A stretch of 64,000 nt of DNA. Source: Candidatus Gastranaerophilales bacterium (lineage in GTDB: Bacteria; Cyanobacteriota; Vampirovibrionia; Gastranaerophilales; Gastranaerophilaceae). How positions within the stretch are numbered: position 1 is the stretch's first letter; each line of letters begins with the position of its first letter. The notes under the pieces are model-generated. The model had not been told where the DNA came from, made no database searches, and worked only from the letters and a program-made list of their open reading frames with translations. The stretch is from the NCBI GenBank assembly GCA_944323695.1, contig CALUTI010000009.1, forward strand, positions 1 through 64,000, read 5' to 3'. Below are positions 1 through 8,573 of the stretch, in pieces. Made by a program: the position numbers and the translations under genes.

Positions 1-45
1 TATACTTTTTTATCAAAATGTATCAAAAAGTCTCATATATAATTT

Positions 46-585
46 TTATAGAATAAAATTAGAATAACTTTCATCAATTTGATCTTGTTCAATGCCAATA
101 TATCTTAAAGTTACAACAGAGCTGGAATGATTAAATATTTTTTGGAGCATTGCGACATCTTTGTATCGTTTGTAATGATGGTAACCAAAGGTCTTCCGCA
201 TAGTATGTGTCCCGAATTTTTCTTCAAGATTTGCCTTTTTACATGCATCTTTTATTGTGTAATATGCAGTTATCCTGCCGAGTCTATTTTGGAATTTTGT
301 CATAAATAAAGGTTCGTCAAGCTGCCTGTTTTTTGTAAAATTATCTAACATCGGCTTAAGTTTTGAATTAACCGGAAACTTTTTAAATTTTCCGGTCTTC
401 TTTTCAGTTATGTAAATATAATTTTTATCCTTAACATCTCGCACATTAAGCGCCAGTATATCCGAAATTCTCAGTCCGCAGTTTGTACCTATTGTAAAAA
501 ATAATAGGTCTCTTGGATTTTCAGCCAGAATACTTTCAACTTTCTTTAAATCTTTTAAATTTCTGATTGGCTCGACTATTCCCAT
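46..585 (-). CDS. Tyrosine recombinase (phage-integrase family), catalytic domain only
   Basis: A 179-residue protein that is essentially the catalytic domain of a tyrosine recombinase. The active-site set is visible: Arg39 in GLRISD, a Lys in the beta-hairpin EKKTGK (about 62-66), His127-x-x-Arg130 in HTMRK, His153 in FNHSS and the nucleophile Tyr162 in LRYIGI. The usual N-terminal SAM-like core-binding domain is missing; full integrases are about 300-400 residues. The ATG at 585 has an AAAGGAGA ribosome-binding site. It sits at the edge of an accessory block that ends at a tRNA gene on the other side, fitting a role in excision or integration, but solitary catalytic-domain recombinases can also act as DNA-inversion or dimer-resolution factors. 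Family is certain; the job is not. Confidence 0.9.
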   Translation of the reverse strand: MGIVEPIRNLKDLKKVESILAENPRDLLFFTIGTNCGLRISDILALNVRDVKDKNYIYITEKKTGKFKKFPVNSKLKPMLDNFTKNRQLDEPLFMTKFQNRLGRITAYYTIKDACKKANLEEKFGTHTMRKTFGYHHYKRYKDVAMLQKIFNHSSSVVTLRYIGIEQDQIDESYSNFIL

Positions 586-802
586 AAATTTCTCCTTTCA
601 ATACATAAAACAATCTTTAAATACAAATGAAAACAAAATAATTAACATTCATTCAAATTTATTTAAAAATTGCACATGAAAAAATATGACTTAAAATTCA
701 ATAAACAAAATTTATATATCACTACACCTAATAAGAAATTGAATAAATAGATGTAAAGTCAAATTTCTATGAAAAATATTCTGATTAAAATATAATTATT
801 TT
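586..802. other. Divergent intergenic region
   Basis: AT-rich spacer between the divergent recombinase genes. It contains the ribosome-binding site of the left gene and, at 791-796, a TATAAT hexamer six bases before the ATG at 803. No other structure recognised. Confidence 0.5.
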
Positions 803-1261
803 ATGAATAAATGTGTAATTTATAATAATATATTTAATGAACCTTTTTCTATGCCAATTTGTCCTTTAAGAGCGTATGCTGAAAAAAATAATATTGAGAT
901 TATTCAGGAATTTAGACCGCAAATTGGTATTTTTAATAATTTAAATAATGGTTTTTCAAAAATGATATCTTATTTAAAGAATAATAATGAAATAAATAAT
1001 ATTATTTTCTTTAGTACAGGCTGTTTAATTATTTCCTATCAAGAATATTTAAATTTAATGAGTCTTCAAAATATGAATATTCACTTTGTTGAGCAAGAAC
1101 TAATTCTGGATGATGCTCATAAAGATGAATTACTTGATATAGTTTCTGATAATTTTATTTATAATTTATCGCGTAGAATAGCAATGAATATAGAATATTA
1201 TATTTCTCAAGGTCAAATACCTTTTAGACCTCTATTTGGGTATAAAAAAATAAAAATTTAA
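803..1261 (+). CDS. Degenerate serine-recombinase-like protein (N-terminal domain, no catalytic Ser)
   Basis: A 152-residue protein whose layout follows the N-terminal domain of large serine recombinases: a first strand (CVIYNNIF, where active enzymes have a YxRxS-like motif), CPLRAYAEKNNIEIIQEF matching the Q/C-x-x-x-YAxxxG helix and strand, and a C-terminal QGQIPFRPLFGYK matching the start of the recombinase domain (G-x-x-P-x-GY). The catalytic Ser and the conserved Asp-Arg-Leu-x-Arg segment are absent (replaced by STGCLI). The protein stops where the DNA-binding recombinase domain should begin. It converges with, and overlaps by 4 bp, the nuclease gene at 1258. Either a decayed recombinase or a repurposed dimerisation module. 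No ribosome-binding site is seen; TATAAT lies 6 nt before the ATG. Confidence 0.6.
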   Translation: MNKCVIYNNIFNEPFSMPICPLRAYAEKNNIEIIQEFRPQIGIFNNLNNGFSKMISYLKNNNEINNIIFFSTGCLIISYQEYLNLMSLQNMNIHFVEQELILDDAHKDELLDIVSDNFIYNLSRRIAMNIEYYISQGQIPFRPLFGYKKIKI

Positions 1262-3330
1262 TCTGAAGGCAATATTGCAATATAATCTAATAAATTGCCT
1301 GCATATATGCTTTGCAAATCGTTTGGATTATCATTATTAACATATTCTTTTGCGATCCTTATTAAATTATCCATATATATAAATATTTTTTGTTTTATTT
1401 GAATATTTGCAGACGAATTTATCTGTTCTATATATCTTACAATTATTGCACATATCAATTCGCATTCTTCTAAGGTTATATTTTCTTTAACTTCTAATTT
1501 GTTAAAAATAGGATAGCAATAATTTATAAAAAATTCTAATACAACAGAATTTTGAGGCATATTAAATGGCTCAAGATATTCAATTAATTCCAGAATTTCA
1601 TAGGTAGACAACATTCGTACTCTTTCATGAGTTAATAATCTAAAAAGATATTTATCATAAACATTAGATTTTATTGAATCAATTAAAGAAATCATTTTGC
1701 CAATATTATCTTCAAAATCTTCATTAGATAGTTTTGTAAAAAATTCCGGATTAGTGAATTTTATTACTAATTTTTCAAGTAATTCGTTTTCATTTTCATA
1801 ATCTATTCTTTCATAATAAAGCCAATCCAGTTGTTCATAAAACATTGAAAAATCAATAAGAGTTTCCCATAAATTATTTTTGTTGCATTCAAAATCTAAG
1901 AAATCAATAATAGAGGGGCTTTTGAATGTAATACAATAATTTTCATCTATATTAATAAAAAAACCGTCAAGAAAATGAAGAGCATTATTAAATGTTGTGC
2001 CGCTCAAGTTTTCTCCAAACATAACAAATAGGGCAGATTTAACAGCTTTTTCAAGTGTAATAAAATCATATTCATATTTACCATTAAAAGTATATAAAGT
2101 ATACAAAAATGCTCTTTTTGTATTATCAAGTACTTCATAAAACGGATGCTTCCATAATTCTATAGGATTATACAGTAAAAATTTTGATAACTGTTTACAA
2201 CAATTTGCACACTCTACGCCATGCGCTTTTAAATTATCAATATTTGTAATATACTCAATAATTCTTGGCGTATAATTTTTATGCAAAGCTATTGATTTAA
2301 CATTTTTTTCTTTTAAAAGTTCTTTTTTAAAATCATCAGGTAATCTTGATTCTGTAATATGATTTATATAAATTTCTTTTTTTATATTTAAAGAAAAATC
2401 CTTTTCCTGTATTCTTTGCGTTACAAAATTTGTACGATAAAATTTTTCGGATTTTGATTCCGCATCTTTTAAAATATAATCTCTTGAAGTAAGAATAAAT
2501 TTTTTATTTATGTCGTTTTTAATTGCTTCAATAAAATCAATTAAATTATTATCCTCATTTCTCCTAAATGTTTCGAGTTGAGTAGAACCTAAGAAATCAT
2601 CATAATAAAAAATTTGTTTTCTGTTTTCTTCTAAAAGATTCCACCCCTCATCTATATCAGATATTGCAATAAACTCATAGTCATCATTTATATATTTCCA
2701 TGATAAAACATTAGCTAAAGTAGTTTTTCCTAAACCTTGACTTCCTGTTATTATGATATAATTTCTTTCTGCAAGTTTTTTGCATGCCTCTATAAAACTT
2801 GGAGTTTGTACAAAAATATTTAAACATTTTCTAATATTTTTTAATTTATTTTTGGATTTGTTGTGGGTTTGCCTATTTAGCAAGTAGTCAAGATAATCAG
2901 AATCTTTTGTCCATAATTTTAAGTAATTTTTTTTGACTTGAGGATAATTATTTAAAAGGTTATTGAGAGAATTATAATCTAAAATATCAGAAGTATCTTT
3001 AATAAAACCTTCAAATAAATCTAATATTTTTTGTTTGTTACTGAGAGTTAAATCCAGTGAAGTTACAAGAATATATCTTTTAGGATTAATTCTTTTTAAT
3101 TTTTTAAGTTCTTCTTTTTTGAGTTTATTAAATAATACAGAGAAATTAGAATTTGCATAATGCTTGCATTGCACAACAATTTCATAATTATTATCAATAC
3201 TGTGCAAACAATCAATACCTTGATCTTTGCCTTTTGCAAAGGTTTGAAAATTTACACCAAACTCTTCTTGCAAAAGATCTCTTGTAATTAATTCAAATTC
3301 TTTATTATCCAGTTCTTTGAAGTCGTACAT
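1258..3330 (-). CDS. Mrr-type restriction nuclease fused to a STAND-type NTPase
   Basis: A 690-residue protein, the last gene of the fic operon, starting one base after the stop of the HSP90-type gene (GAGG before the ATG at 3330). Residues 1-115 look like an Mrr/PD-(D/E)xK nuclease: FELITRDLL helix, Gly38-Ile-Asp40 and Gln54-Cys-Lys56 as the catalytic D...QxK set. Residues 171-300 are a P-loop NTPase: Walker A GSQGLGKT (196-203), Walker B-like FYYDDFLG (241-248), and LTSRDY (280-285) as a sensor-like motif, resembling the novel-STAND families found in conflict systems. The remaining 390 residues are helical without a clear repeat, presumably the sensor or oligomerisation part. By analogy with nuclease-STAND antiphage proteins, ligand sensing would trigger NTP-dependent assembly and DNA cleavage. 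That function is inferred. Confidence 0.75.
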   Translation of the reverse strand: MYDFKELDNKEFELITRDLLQEEFGVNFQTFAKGKDQGIDCLHSIDNNYEIVVQCKHYANSNFSVLFNKLKKEELKKLKRINPKRYILVTSLDLTLSNKQKILDLFEGFIKDTSDILDYNSLNNLLNNYPQVKKNYLKLWTKDSDYLDYLLNRQTHNKSKNKLKNIRKCLNIFVQTPSFIEACKKLAERNYIIITGSQGLGKTTLANVLSWKYINDDYEFIAISDIDEGWNLLEENRKQIFYYDDFLGSTQLETFRRNEDNNLIDFIEAIKNDINKKFILTSRDYILKDAESKSEKFYRTNFVTQRIQEKDFSLNIKKEIYINHITESRLPDDFKKELLKEKNVKSIALHKNYTPRIIEYITNIDNLKAHGVECANCCKQLSKFLLYNPIELWKHPFYEVLDNTKRAFLYTLYTFNGKYEYDFITLEKAVKSALFVMFGENLSGTTFNNALHFLDGFFINIDENYCITFKSPSIIDFLDFECNKNNLWETLIDFSMFYEQLDWLYYERIDYENENELLEKLVIKFTNPEFFTKLSNEDFEDNIGKMISLIDSIKSNVYDKYLFRLLTHERVRMLSTYEILELIEYLEPFNMPQNSVVLEFFINYCYPIFNKLEVKENITLEECELICAIIVRYIEQINSSANIQIKQKIFIYMDNLIRIAKEYVNNDNPNDLQSIYAGNLLDYIAILPSD

Positions 3331-3331
3331 A

Positions 3332-6118
3332 TTACCTCAGTTGTATGAGTGGTAAGTCATTTGCGGAAAGTTCAGGCATTTCTATATCTTTTGTAATAAT
3401 TTCGTTTTTTATAAGATTTTTCCAAACTTTTTTAAAAATTTGTTTGTATTTTCTCTTGGCATTATAAATATTTATTTCTAACAAAGGTGACAACGATGCA
3501 ATTAATTTATTCTTTTCATCAAAAGAGTAATATTTTTTATTTAAAAATGATTTAAAAAAATTATGACCCAAATTGAAATAAATATTTTCAAATTCATGCT
3601 GAGCAAATAACGGTATATTATTTTTATTAGGAGAAAAAATATTTTTTACAAATCTGAATTCTCCTAGCTTTTCAGTAAAGTCAGCTTCTGCATCTTCCTT
3701 TATTGTAATATTTAACAGCTCCACTATGCCATAATAGTTTGTTTCTGTCAAAATGAGCGCATCTATAAAAGGTTGCCTATCCCTCAAAAACAGAGAATCT
3801 ACATTTACATTGCTTGCAGATAATCCAAGCACAGGTATATTGAAATCTTTAACAAAAATCTGTTTAAGTTCTTTGATGAGCTCTATTCTATTAAAAGAAT
3901 AATCGTATGGATCTTTTTTGTTATAAAAAATTCTTGGATGAATAATTAAATCATATTCTAACAATTTGGATAATGATATATATTTGATTGTACCTTCATT
4001 TGTAAATAAGCCAACATATATTATAGTTGATAGTTTTTGTTTATCTAAGAAAAAATCTAAATTTATACTAAATTTTGACAAAAATTCATACTGTAATTTA
4101 TAATATTTTTCTACAGAAAACTTTTCATGATAAGGTAATAAATATTCATATAATTTTTTTGCAATTTCTTGTTCAATTAATTTCTCAATCATACGATATT
4201 TATCATCTTCTATAAAACGAGAACGATCAACACTAACATTTAATCTTGATTTTCCCTTAAAATTCGCAACAATCACGGCATCCCCACAGTGCGGAAAGAT
4301 ATCAAGTTCATTACTATACTTATCGCGAGGATTTTCAATCAAAAATCCATTTTGATATGTAAATCTTTTTAATTTATAAGACCAATCATCCATATTATAG
4401 TTATTAGATTTTGGAGAAATAAAAAATACCTTCCCTTCAATATCTTTTAAAACCTCATTGTCAGATTTTGAAAAATCGATTTCTAAGCATACATCACATT
4501 TATAAGGTTTCATAATTTCGTCTGCAAGACTTTTATTTATGACTTTTGGTTTGAGTATTATTTCTTTATCGTTTTCAATTACTGTGATGTTATAATTTAC
4601 AAAAGGGGATATTTTAGAAATCAATTCTGTTATACTTTTAAATGGGTGATTTTCTTTTAAGTTTAAAATTATCTTTGTTCCTACTTGCTGTTTAAAAGAC
4701 TTTTTCTTAATCATATATCCATATGCAGTAGGTACTTCTATACAGATTGGAGTATGTGGATTATTAGTATCTTCACTAAACCTTTTACTTTCGATTTCTA
4801 TACTGTCTGCCACCATAAAACTTGATAATACACCAATGCCAAACTCACTTATAGAATCATAATCGGTCACTAAAGAACTTGCATCTTTACTTTTATAAAA
4901 GCTTTTACCGACATTTAAAAAATATTTTTTAAATATATATTCGTCCATTCCAATACCATTATCTGAAATAGATAGAGTCTGCCCATCAAAATTTATTTCT
5001 ATTTTAGGTTCAAAACTTTCTTTTTGAAGTCTTTTTCTAAAGTTTATAGCGTCAATTGAATTTTGAAGTAGTTCTCTTAATGCAATTTCAGGAGAGTTAT
5101 ATAACTTTTCGCCCATTAATAAATTTAAAATTGATTTGTAATCAATCTTAAATTCAAGATTGTCAAATATATATGAGCCATCGTTTTTAATATCCTCAAA
5201 ACTTATATCTTCGTTAATAAAAAATTTGTATTTACTTGATAAATCAGAATTATAGTCCTTTAATGCATTATAAACGTTTTTTATTTCAGCATTAATTCCT
5301 TTTAATGTTTCTCTTATAGCTCTTTCATAATCAATATTTTTACAATTAGCGGCAATTCTTATTTCATTAGAAGTAAATTTCCAACCTGAAATACTCATAT
5401 GCTTTTGCCACTCTAAAATGCTGATTTTGTTTTGAGGTGATACAAAGTTATATAAAGCTATCGGAGCTCTGTTTGGAAAAATATCTAAATAATCTGCAAG
5501 CCTCAATATCATTGCAATATAATGAATATTACATTCAAAAGACTCAATAAGTTCTTCTTTAGGGAACAAGTTTTCGTTTTTTAAATCAGAAATATCAAGA
5601 CAATGGCCCAAGCATATATTTGCTGCTAACTTGCTATATTCAATGTTCTTATATTTAATTCTGTTTTTGTAATTTTTAATAATAAAATCATAAGACCTTT
5701 TCGCATGGTTTTTTCTAATATATTCAGAAAAAATAAAATTAATCTCATCTTCTTCATAAGAATTAAAAAATCGTTTAAAATCGTCTGTATTGATAATTTT
5801 GTTTCTTTCTTCTTCAGAACAAGCCATTCCTATATCATGCAAAAATGCAGAAAATATTATTAAAGATAACTCAATATTATTTAAACTATTTAAAGTTTGT
5901 TCAGGAATAATATTAGCCGCAATATTGAGAATAGAAATAGAATGAGTATAGTCATGAAGAGTATATTCAGGCAAATAGTTTCTTGTTTGGGCAAGAATCG
6001 GAATAGATTCTGATAAAATAATTTTTATATTCTCAGAGATTTCATGGTCATCTAATTCATTTTCTTTTTTTACCAGAAGCTCATATATCTTAGTTTTTTT
6101 TAATACTTCTAAAAAAAT
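3332..6118 (-). CDS. HD-domain plus HSP90-type ATPase (GHKL) protein, probable ATT start
   Basis: Middle gene of the operon. The conservative start is TTG at 5974 (880 residues), but the reading frame stays open upstream and reads ILSESIPILAQTRNYLPEY into the HD domain without a break, so the true N-terminus is likely 48 residues earlier. The only codon well placed after the AAAGGAG at 6126-6133 is ATT at 6116-6118 (7-nt spacing). Numbering from TTG 5974: HD-type residues His7/His11, His46-Asp47 (FLHDIGM) and Asp161 (RLADYLD); an HSP90-like GHKL ATPase with N-box ELLQNSIDAI (301-310), DNGIGM (338-343) and SEFGIGVLSSFM (376-387); then an HSP90 middle-like part with VSVDRSRF. An HD phosphohydrolase joined to an HSP90 ATPase suggests nucleotide sensing or cleavage coupled to chaperone-like control of its nuclease partner; this is inference. 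Confidence 0.8.
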   Translation of the reverse strand: MFLEVLKKTKIYELLVKKENELDDHEISENIKIILSESIPILAQTRNYLPEYTLHDYTHSISILNIAANIIPEQTLNSLNNIELSLIIFSAFLHDIGMACSEEERNKIINTDDFKRFFNSYEEDEINFIFSEYIRKNHAKRSYDFIIKNYKNRIKYKNIEYSKLAANICLGHCLDISDLKNENLFPKEELIESFECNIHYIAMILRLADYLDIFPNRAPIALYNFVSPQNKISILEWQKHMSISGWKFTSNEIRIAANCKNIDYERAIRETLKGINAEIKNVYNALKDYNSDLSSKYKFFINEDISFEDIKNDGSYIFDNLEFKIDYKSILNLLMGEKLYNSPEIALRELLQNSIDAINFRKRLQKESFEPKIEINFDGQTLSISDNGIGMDEYIFKKYFLNVGKSFYKSKDASSLVTDYDSISEFGIGVLSSFMVADSIEIESKRFSEDTNNPHTPICIEVPTAYGYMIKKKSFKQQVGTKIILNLKENHPFKSITELISKISPFVNYNITVIENDKEIILKPKVINKSLADEIMKPYKCDVCLEIDFSKSDNEVLKDIEGKVFFISPKSNNYNMDDWSYKLKRFTYQNGFLIENPRDKYSNELDIFPHCGDAVIVANFKGKSRLNVSVDRSRFIEDDKYRMIEKLIEQEIAKKLYEYLLPYHEKFSVEKYYKLQYEFLSKFSINLDFFLDKQKLSTIIYVGLFTNEGTIKYISLSKLLEYDLIIHPRIFYNKKDPYDYSFNRIELIKELKQIFVKDFNIPVLGLSASNVNVDSLFLRDRQPFIDALILTETNYYGIVELLNITIKEDAEADFTEKLGEFRFVKNIFSPNKNNIPLFAQHEFENIYFNLGHNFFKSFLNKKYYSFDEKNKLIASLSPLLEINIYNAKRKYKQIFKKVWKNLIKNEIITKDIEMPELSANDLPLIQLR

Positions 6119-6134
6119 AACTATTCTCCTTTTT

Positions 6135-7202
6135 TTAATTATGATATAAATTTTTCGTATACCAAACCCCGCGGGTTTTGCCGTGTTGGATTAGATAATT
6201 GTTTTCAACCAAATTTGCTAAGTGTTTCTTTATTGTATTAATATTAGTTCCTGTTAGTTCGGACAACTCGGAAATTGTTGCACGATCTTTTGTTTCAAAA
6301 ACTTCCATTATTTTTGCTGAAACTTCAGGTAAATCTAAATTAGATGATTTATTAGTTTCATTATGTTCTAATTTATATTCCAATCTGATTTTCTGCTTTT
6401 GCAAGGTTTTTAAGAAAAACATCAGCCATGGTTCGTAATTAGGTTCATCTTTTAGAGTTGTTTGAGTTTGTCTTAAAGCTCTATAATAACCTTCTTTATT
6501 ATCTTCAACTATTGATTCTATCGAACTATATGGAATATACAAGTAACCTGATTTTAACAGCAAAAGATTAGTTAAGGCTCGGGATAGTCTGCCATTTCCA
6601 TCTTGAAACGGATGAATTGCCAGAAAATTAACCACAAACACACCTATAACAATCAATGGATGATAAAATCTATCAACTAAATTTTTGTTAGTCCAATCAA
6701 TTAGTTCTTGCATCTTCAAAGGGGTTTCAAATGGTGTAGCCGTTTCAAAAACAACTCCCAATTCTTTACCCTCGCCATCATAAGCAGCGACCGCATTAGA
6801 AATCTTTTTATATTCGCCTTTATGCTTTTCATCTTTTGAAGAATATTCTAATAGAATTTTATGAAGTTGTTTTATATAATTCTCTGATAACGGAATAACT
6901 TCCCAATCCTCAAAAATTGTATCAGCAAGTTTTGCATACCCGGCAACTTCTTCCTCATCTCGATTAGCAAAGGATTGTTTGTTTATTCTTGAAAGCAATT
7001 CTTCAACCTGTTTATCAGAAAGCTTATTGCCTTCAATTCTGTTGGAAGAACCCACACTTTCGATTGTTGCGACTTTTTTCAAGGCTTGTAATTTTTCGGA
7101 AGCCATTTGTCCTAAAAGTTTCCAACTACCCTTAAACTCATCTATTTCTGAAATAATGGAAAGCATTTGATTTGTTATTTTAATATCAAGATTTTCTAGC
7201 AT
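6135..7202 (-). CDS. Fic family AMPylase-type protein with N-terminal inhibitory motif and C-terminal winged helix
   Basis: A 355-residue Fic protein. It has the catalytic loop HPFQDGNGRLSR (His197 to Arg208), the full HxFx(D/E)GNGRxxR signature, so transferase activity (usually AMP transfer to a Ser/Thr/Tyr of a target protein) is expected. An N-terminal inhibitory helix motif S53NRIEG58 fits the (S/T)xxxE(G/N) class that holds Fic inactive until triggered. The last about 70 residues (from DLPEVSAKIMEVF) form a winged helix-turn-helix typical of the Fic/DUF4172-like family. It is first in the operon: its TAA at 6135-6137 is directly followed by the ribosome-binding site of the HSP90-type gene. 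The promoter is at 7234-7262. Self-inhibition plus a DNA-binding tail suggest autoregulation and a trigger role. Could also be a passenger toxin. Confidence 0.88.
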   Translation of the reverse strand: MLENLDIKITNQMLSIISEIDEFKGSWKLLGQMASEKLQALKKVATIESVGSSNRIEGNKLSDKQVEELLSRINKQSFANRDEEEVAGYAKLADTIFEDWEVIPLSENYIKQLHKILLEYSSKDEKHKGEYKKISNAVAAYDGEGKELGVVFETATPFETPLKMQELIDWTNKNLVDRFYHPLIVIGVFVVNFLAIHPFQDGNGRLSRALTNLLLLKSGYLYIPYSSIESIVEDNKEGYYRALRQTQTTLKDEPNYEPWLMFFLKTLQKQKIRLEYKLEHNETNKSSNLDLPEVSAKIMEVFETKDRATISELSELTGTNINTIKKHLANLVENNYLIQHGKTRGVWYTKNLYHN

Positions 7203-7208
7203 AATAAT

Positions 7209-7256
7209 ACCTAATTAGACCTAATATGACCTGATAATATATTATTTTCACCTAAT
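7209..7256. promoter_or_regulatory. Phased ACCTAAT operator array over the fic promoter
   Basis: Four copies of ACCTAAT (one ACCTGAT) on the plus strand start at 7209, 7219, 7229 and 7250: spacings of 10, 10 and 21 bp, that is one, one and two helical turns. One copy lies between -35 and -10, one at the -10, two downstream. The arrangement suits cooperative binding of a repressor along one DNA face. The binding protein is unknown; the winged helix of the Fic protein is one candidate. Confidence 0.65.
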
Positions 7257-7262
7257 TGTCAA
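7234..7262 (-). promoter_or_regulatory. Strong sigma-70 promoter of the fic-HSP90-nuclease operon
   Basis: Reading the minus strand, TTGACA (7262-7257), a 17-nt spacer and TATTAT (7239-7234). This is a near-consensus promoter 32 nt from the fic ATG and the clearest one in the window. It would be expected to be very active unless repressed. Confidence 0.8.
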
Positions 7263-7279
7263 TATTAAAACCTCAAATG

Positions 7280-8167
7280 TGTTGTTTTGTTTTCGTTTTT
7301 TCGGAATTCTTATGCTTTATTTTTTCTTTCATTGTAATGTGTTGCTTGTGGAACTTTTCATTTCGCATCATATAAGCAGGCTTGTTCTGAATGCTAATTC
7401 CGACATAGCTAGGCAAAAGTTTTTCAAAACCCTACTGAAATTCTTTAAAAAATCTTTCAATGACCTTTGCTCTGGCATTGTATGGTCGTGCAAAAACCGT
7501 TTCAATCCCTAACTTTTAGTATAATCCTTGAAAACCAAGTTCTGTAAATCCTTTATCATCAGTAATTTTTTTTGCTCTGAATGCTCTACCATTATCTTGA
7601 TATACAACTTTTGGTATCATATCAAGATTGATTATTGTGTTAAGAAGTGCTGAAGCGATGCATTGCGTATTTTCTTCAAGCATAATTTCGTAACCGACAA
7701 GTACAGTTGATTTCCAATCTAAAAAGCCAACAAGTATATATTCTGAATGTAATATCCGCAGGAATAAAACTTTGTCCTTGCTCTTTTAATTTGTACTTGG
7801 TTAAAGCTATTGCCTTGCCTATTGAAAGCCTATTGGGATGTAAAAGCAAGCTCATAAAGATTTTTATTTCTTCATCATTTAAAACTGTTCTATATTCATC
7901 TACTTTAGAATATTTGTACTGAGGCAAGAGTTTTGTATAGTCTTCGGTTTCGTTTAAAATTGCATACCAACGATACAAACTTCCACGTGAGATTTTTCCT
8001 AAGATTTCAAAAAGGTGAGAATTTGATGTATTATGCAATTTTACAAAATCATAATCAGATTGAAGTTTATTTGTTGATTTCTTTCTAAATTCAAGCCATT
8101 TGTGGATTAAATCTAATCTTGCAAGTGCAATTTGTTTTGATTTTTCTGGTGTGAATGTCATATTCAA
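7280..8167 (-). pseudogene. Decayed Mu-type (DDE) transposase
   Basis: The minus strand from the ATG at 8167 reads an N-terminal DNA-binding part (ISRGSLYRWYAIL, LPQYKYSK), then frameshifts near 7730-7745 into a DDE core: VGFLDWKSTVLVGYEI, VVYQDNGRAFRAKK, PYNARAKVIERFFKEF, LLPSYVGISIQNKPAYMM. These match the Mu/MuA-like transposase core, with Asp in QDNG and Glu in VIERFF as catalytic residues. Two in-frame stops (TAA after GFQGLY near 7517, TAG at 7432-7434) plus the frameshift make it non-functional. No flanking inverted repeats were found. It marks past mobile-element traffic between the defence operon and the tRNA gene. Confidence 0.8.
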
Positions 8168-8238
8168 AAATCCTTACATACACATTAATTGCTCTTGTTT
8201 GCAAAATTTTACTAACATATTTATCAATACATAAAAAC

Positions 8239-8310
8239 TGGGCCCGGAGGGATTCGAACCCACGACCAAAGGATTATGAGTCCTCTGCGCTACCGCTGCG
8301 CCACAGGCCC
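8239..8310 (-). tRNA. tRNA-Met (anticodon CAT)
   Basis: Minus strand cloverleaf: acceptor GGGCCTG pairs with CGGGCCC, anticodon stem GAGGA/TCCTT with loop CTCATAA giving CAT, T-arm with GGTTCGAATCC. No encoded CCA. CAT could also be a tRNA-Ile2 (lysidine-modified); elongator Met is the default reading. It bounds the accessory block on its right side. Confidence 0.9.
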
Positions 8311-8573
8311 AGATTTTTAAGTTGCTGGTCAACTATTATTCAGTTTTTTTTTGGCTTGCGGTAGCTACGCTACCTTCCCTCTCCTCAGAAGATACTTAAT
8401 CTTCTTCGTCGGCAGAGTGCCACAGGCCACGCTTTTTTGTAAAAAAGCTTAGCAAAAAACTTTAACATTAAAGCTTTGCCAATATTTCATTGTGCAATAG
8501 TTTTCTTTGACAATAAGTCATTCAAACCTCGCGATACTTAAATTAACATTAATATTCCTCAAAGTCAAGAGCA
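8311..8573. other. Intergenic spacer with tRNA-like fragment
   Basis: No gene seen. At 8416-8428 a short echo of the tRNA 5' end (GCCACAGGCC) occurs, and a small hairpin GAAGAT/ATCTTC lies near 8387-8402. Otherwise AT-rich filler before the mobile repeat. Confidence 0.4.

Noticed and set aside
7279-7512. Plus-strand 77-residue hydrophobic reading frame
   Set aside because: It is the antisense of the decayed transposase core (PYNARAKVIERFF on the minus strand).
46-8310. Integration at the tRNA-Met 3' end as attachment site
   Set aside because: I found no copy of the tRNA end near the left side of the window; the left boundary may lie outside, so no att site is claimed.
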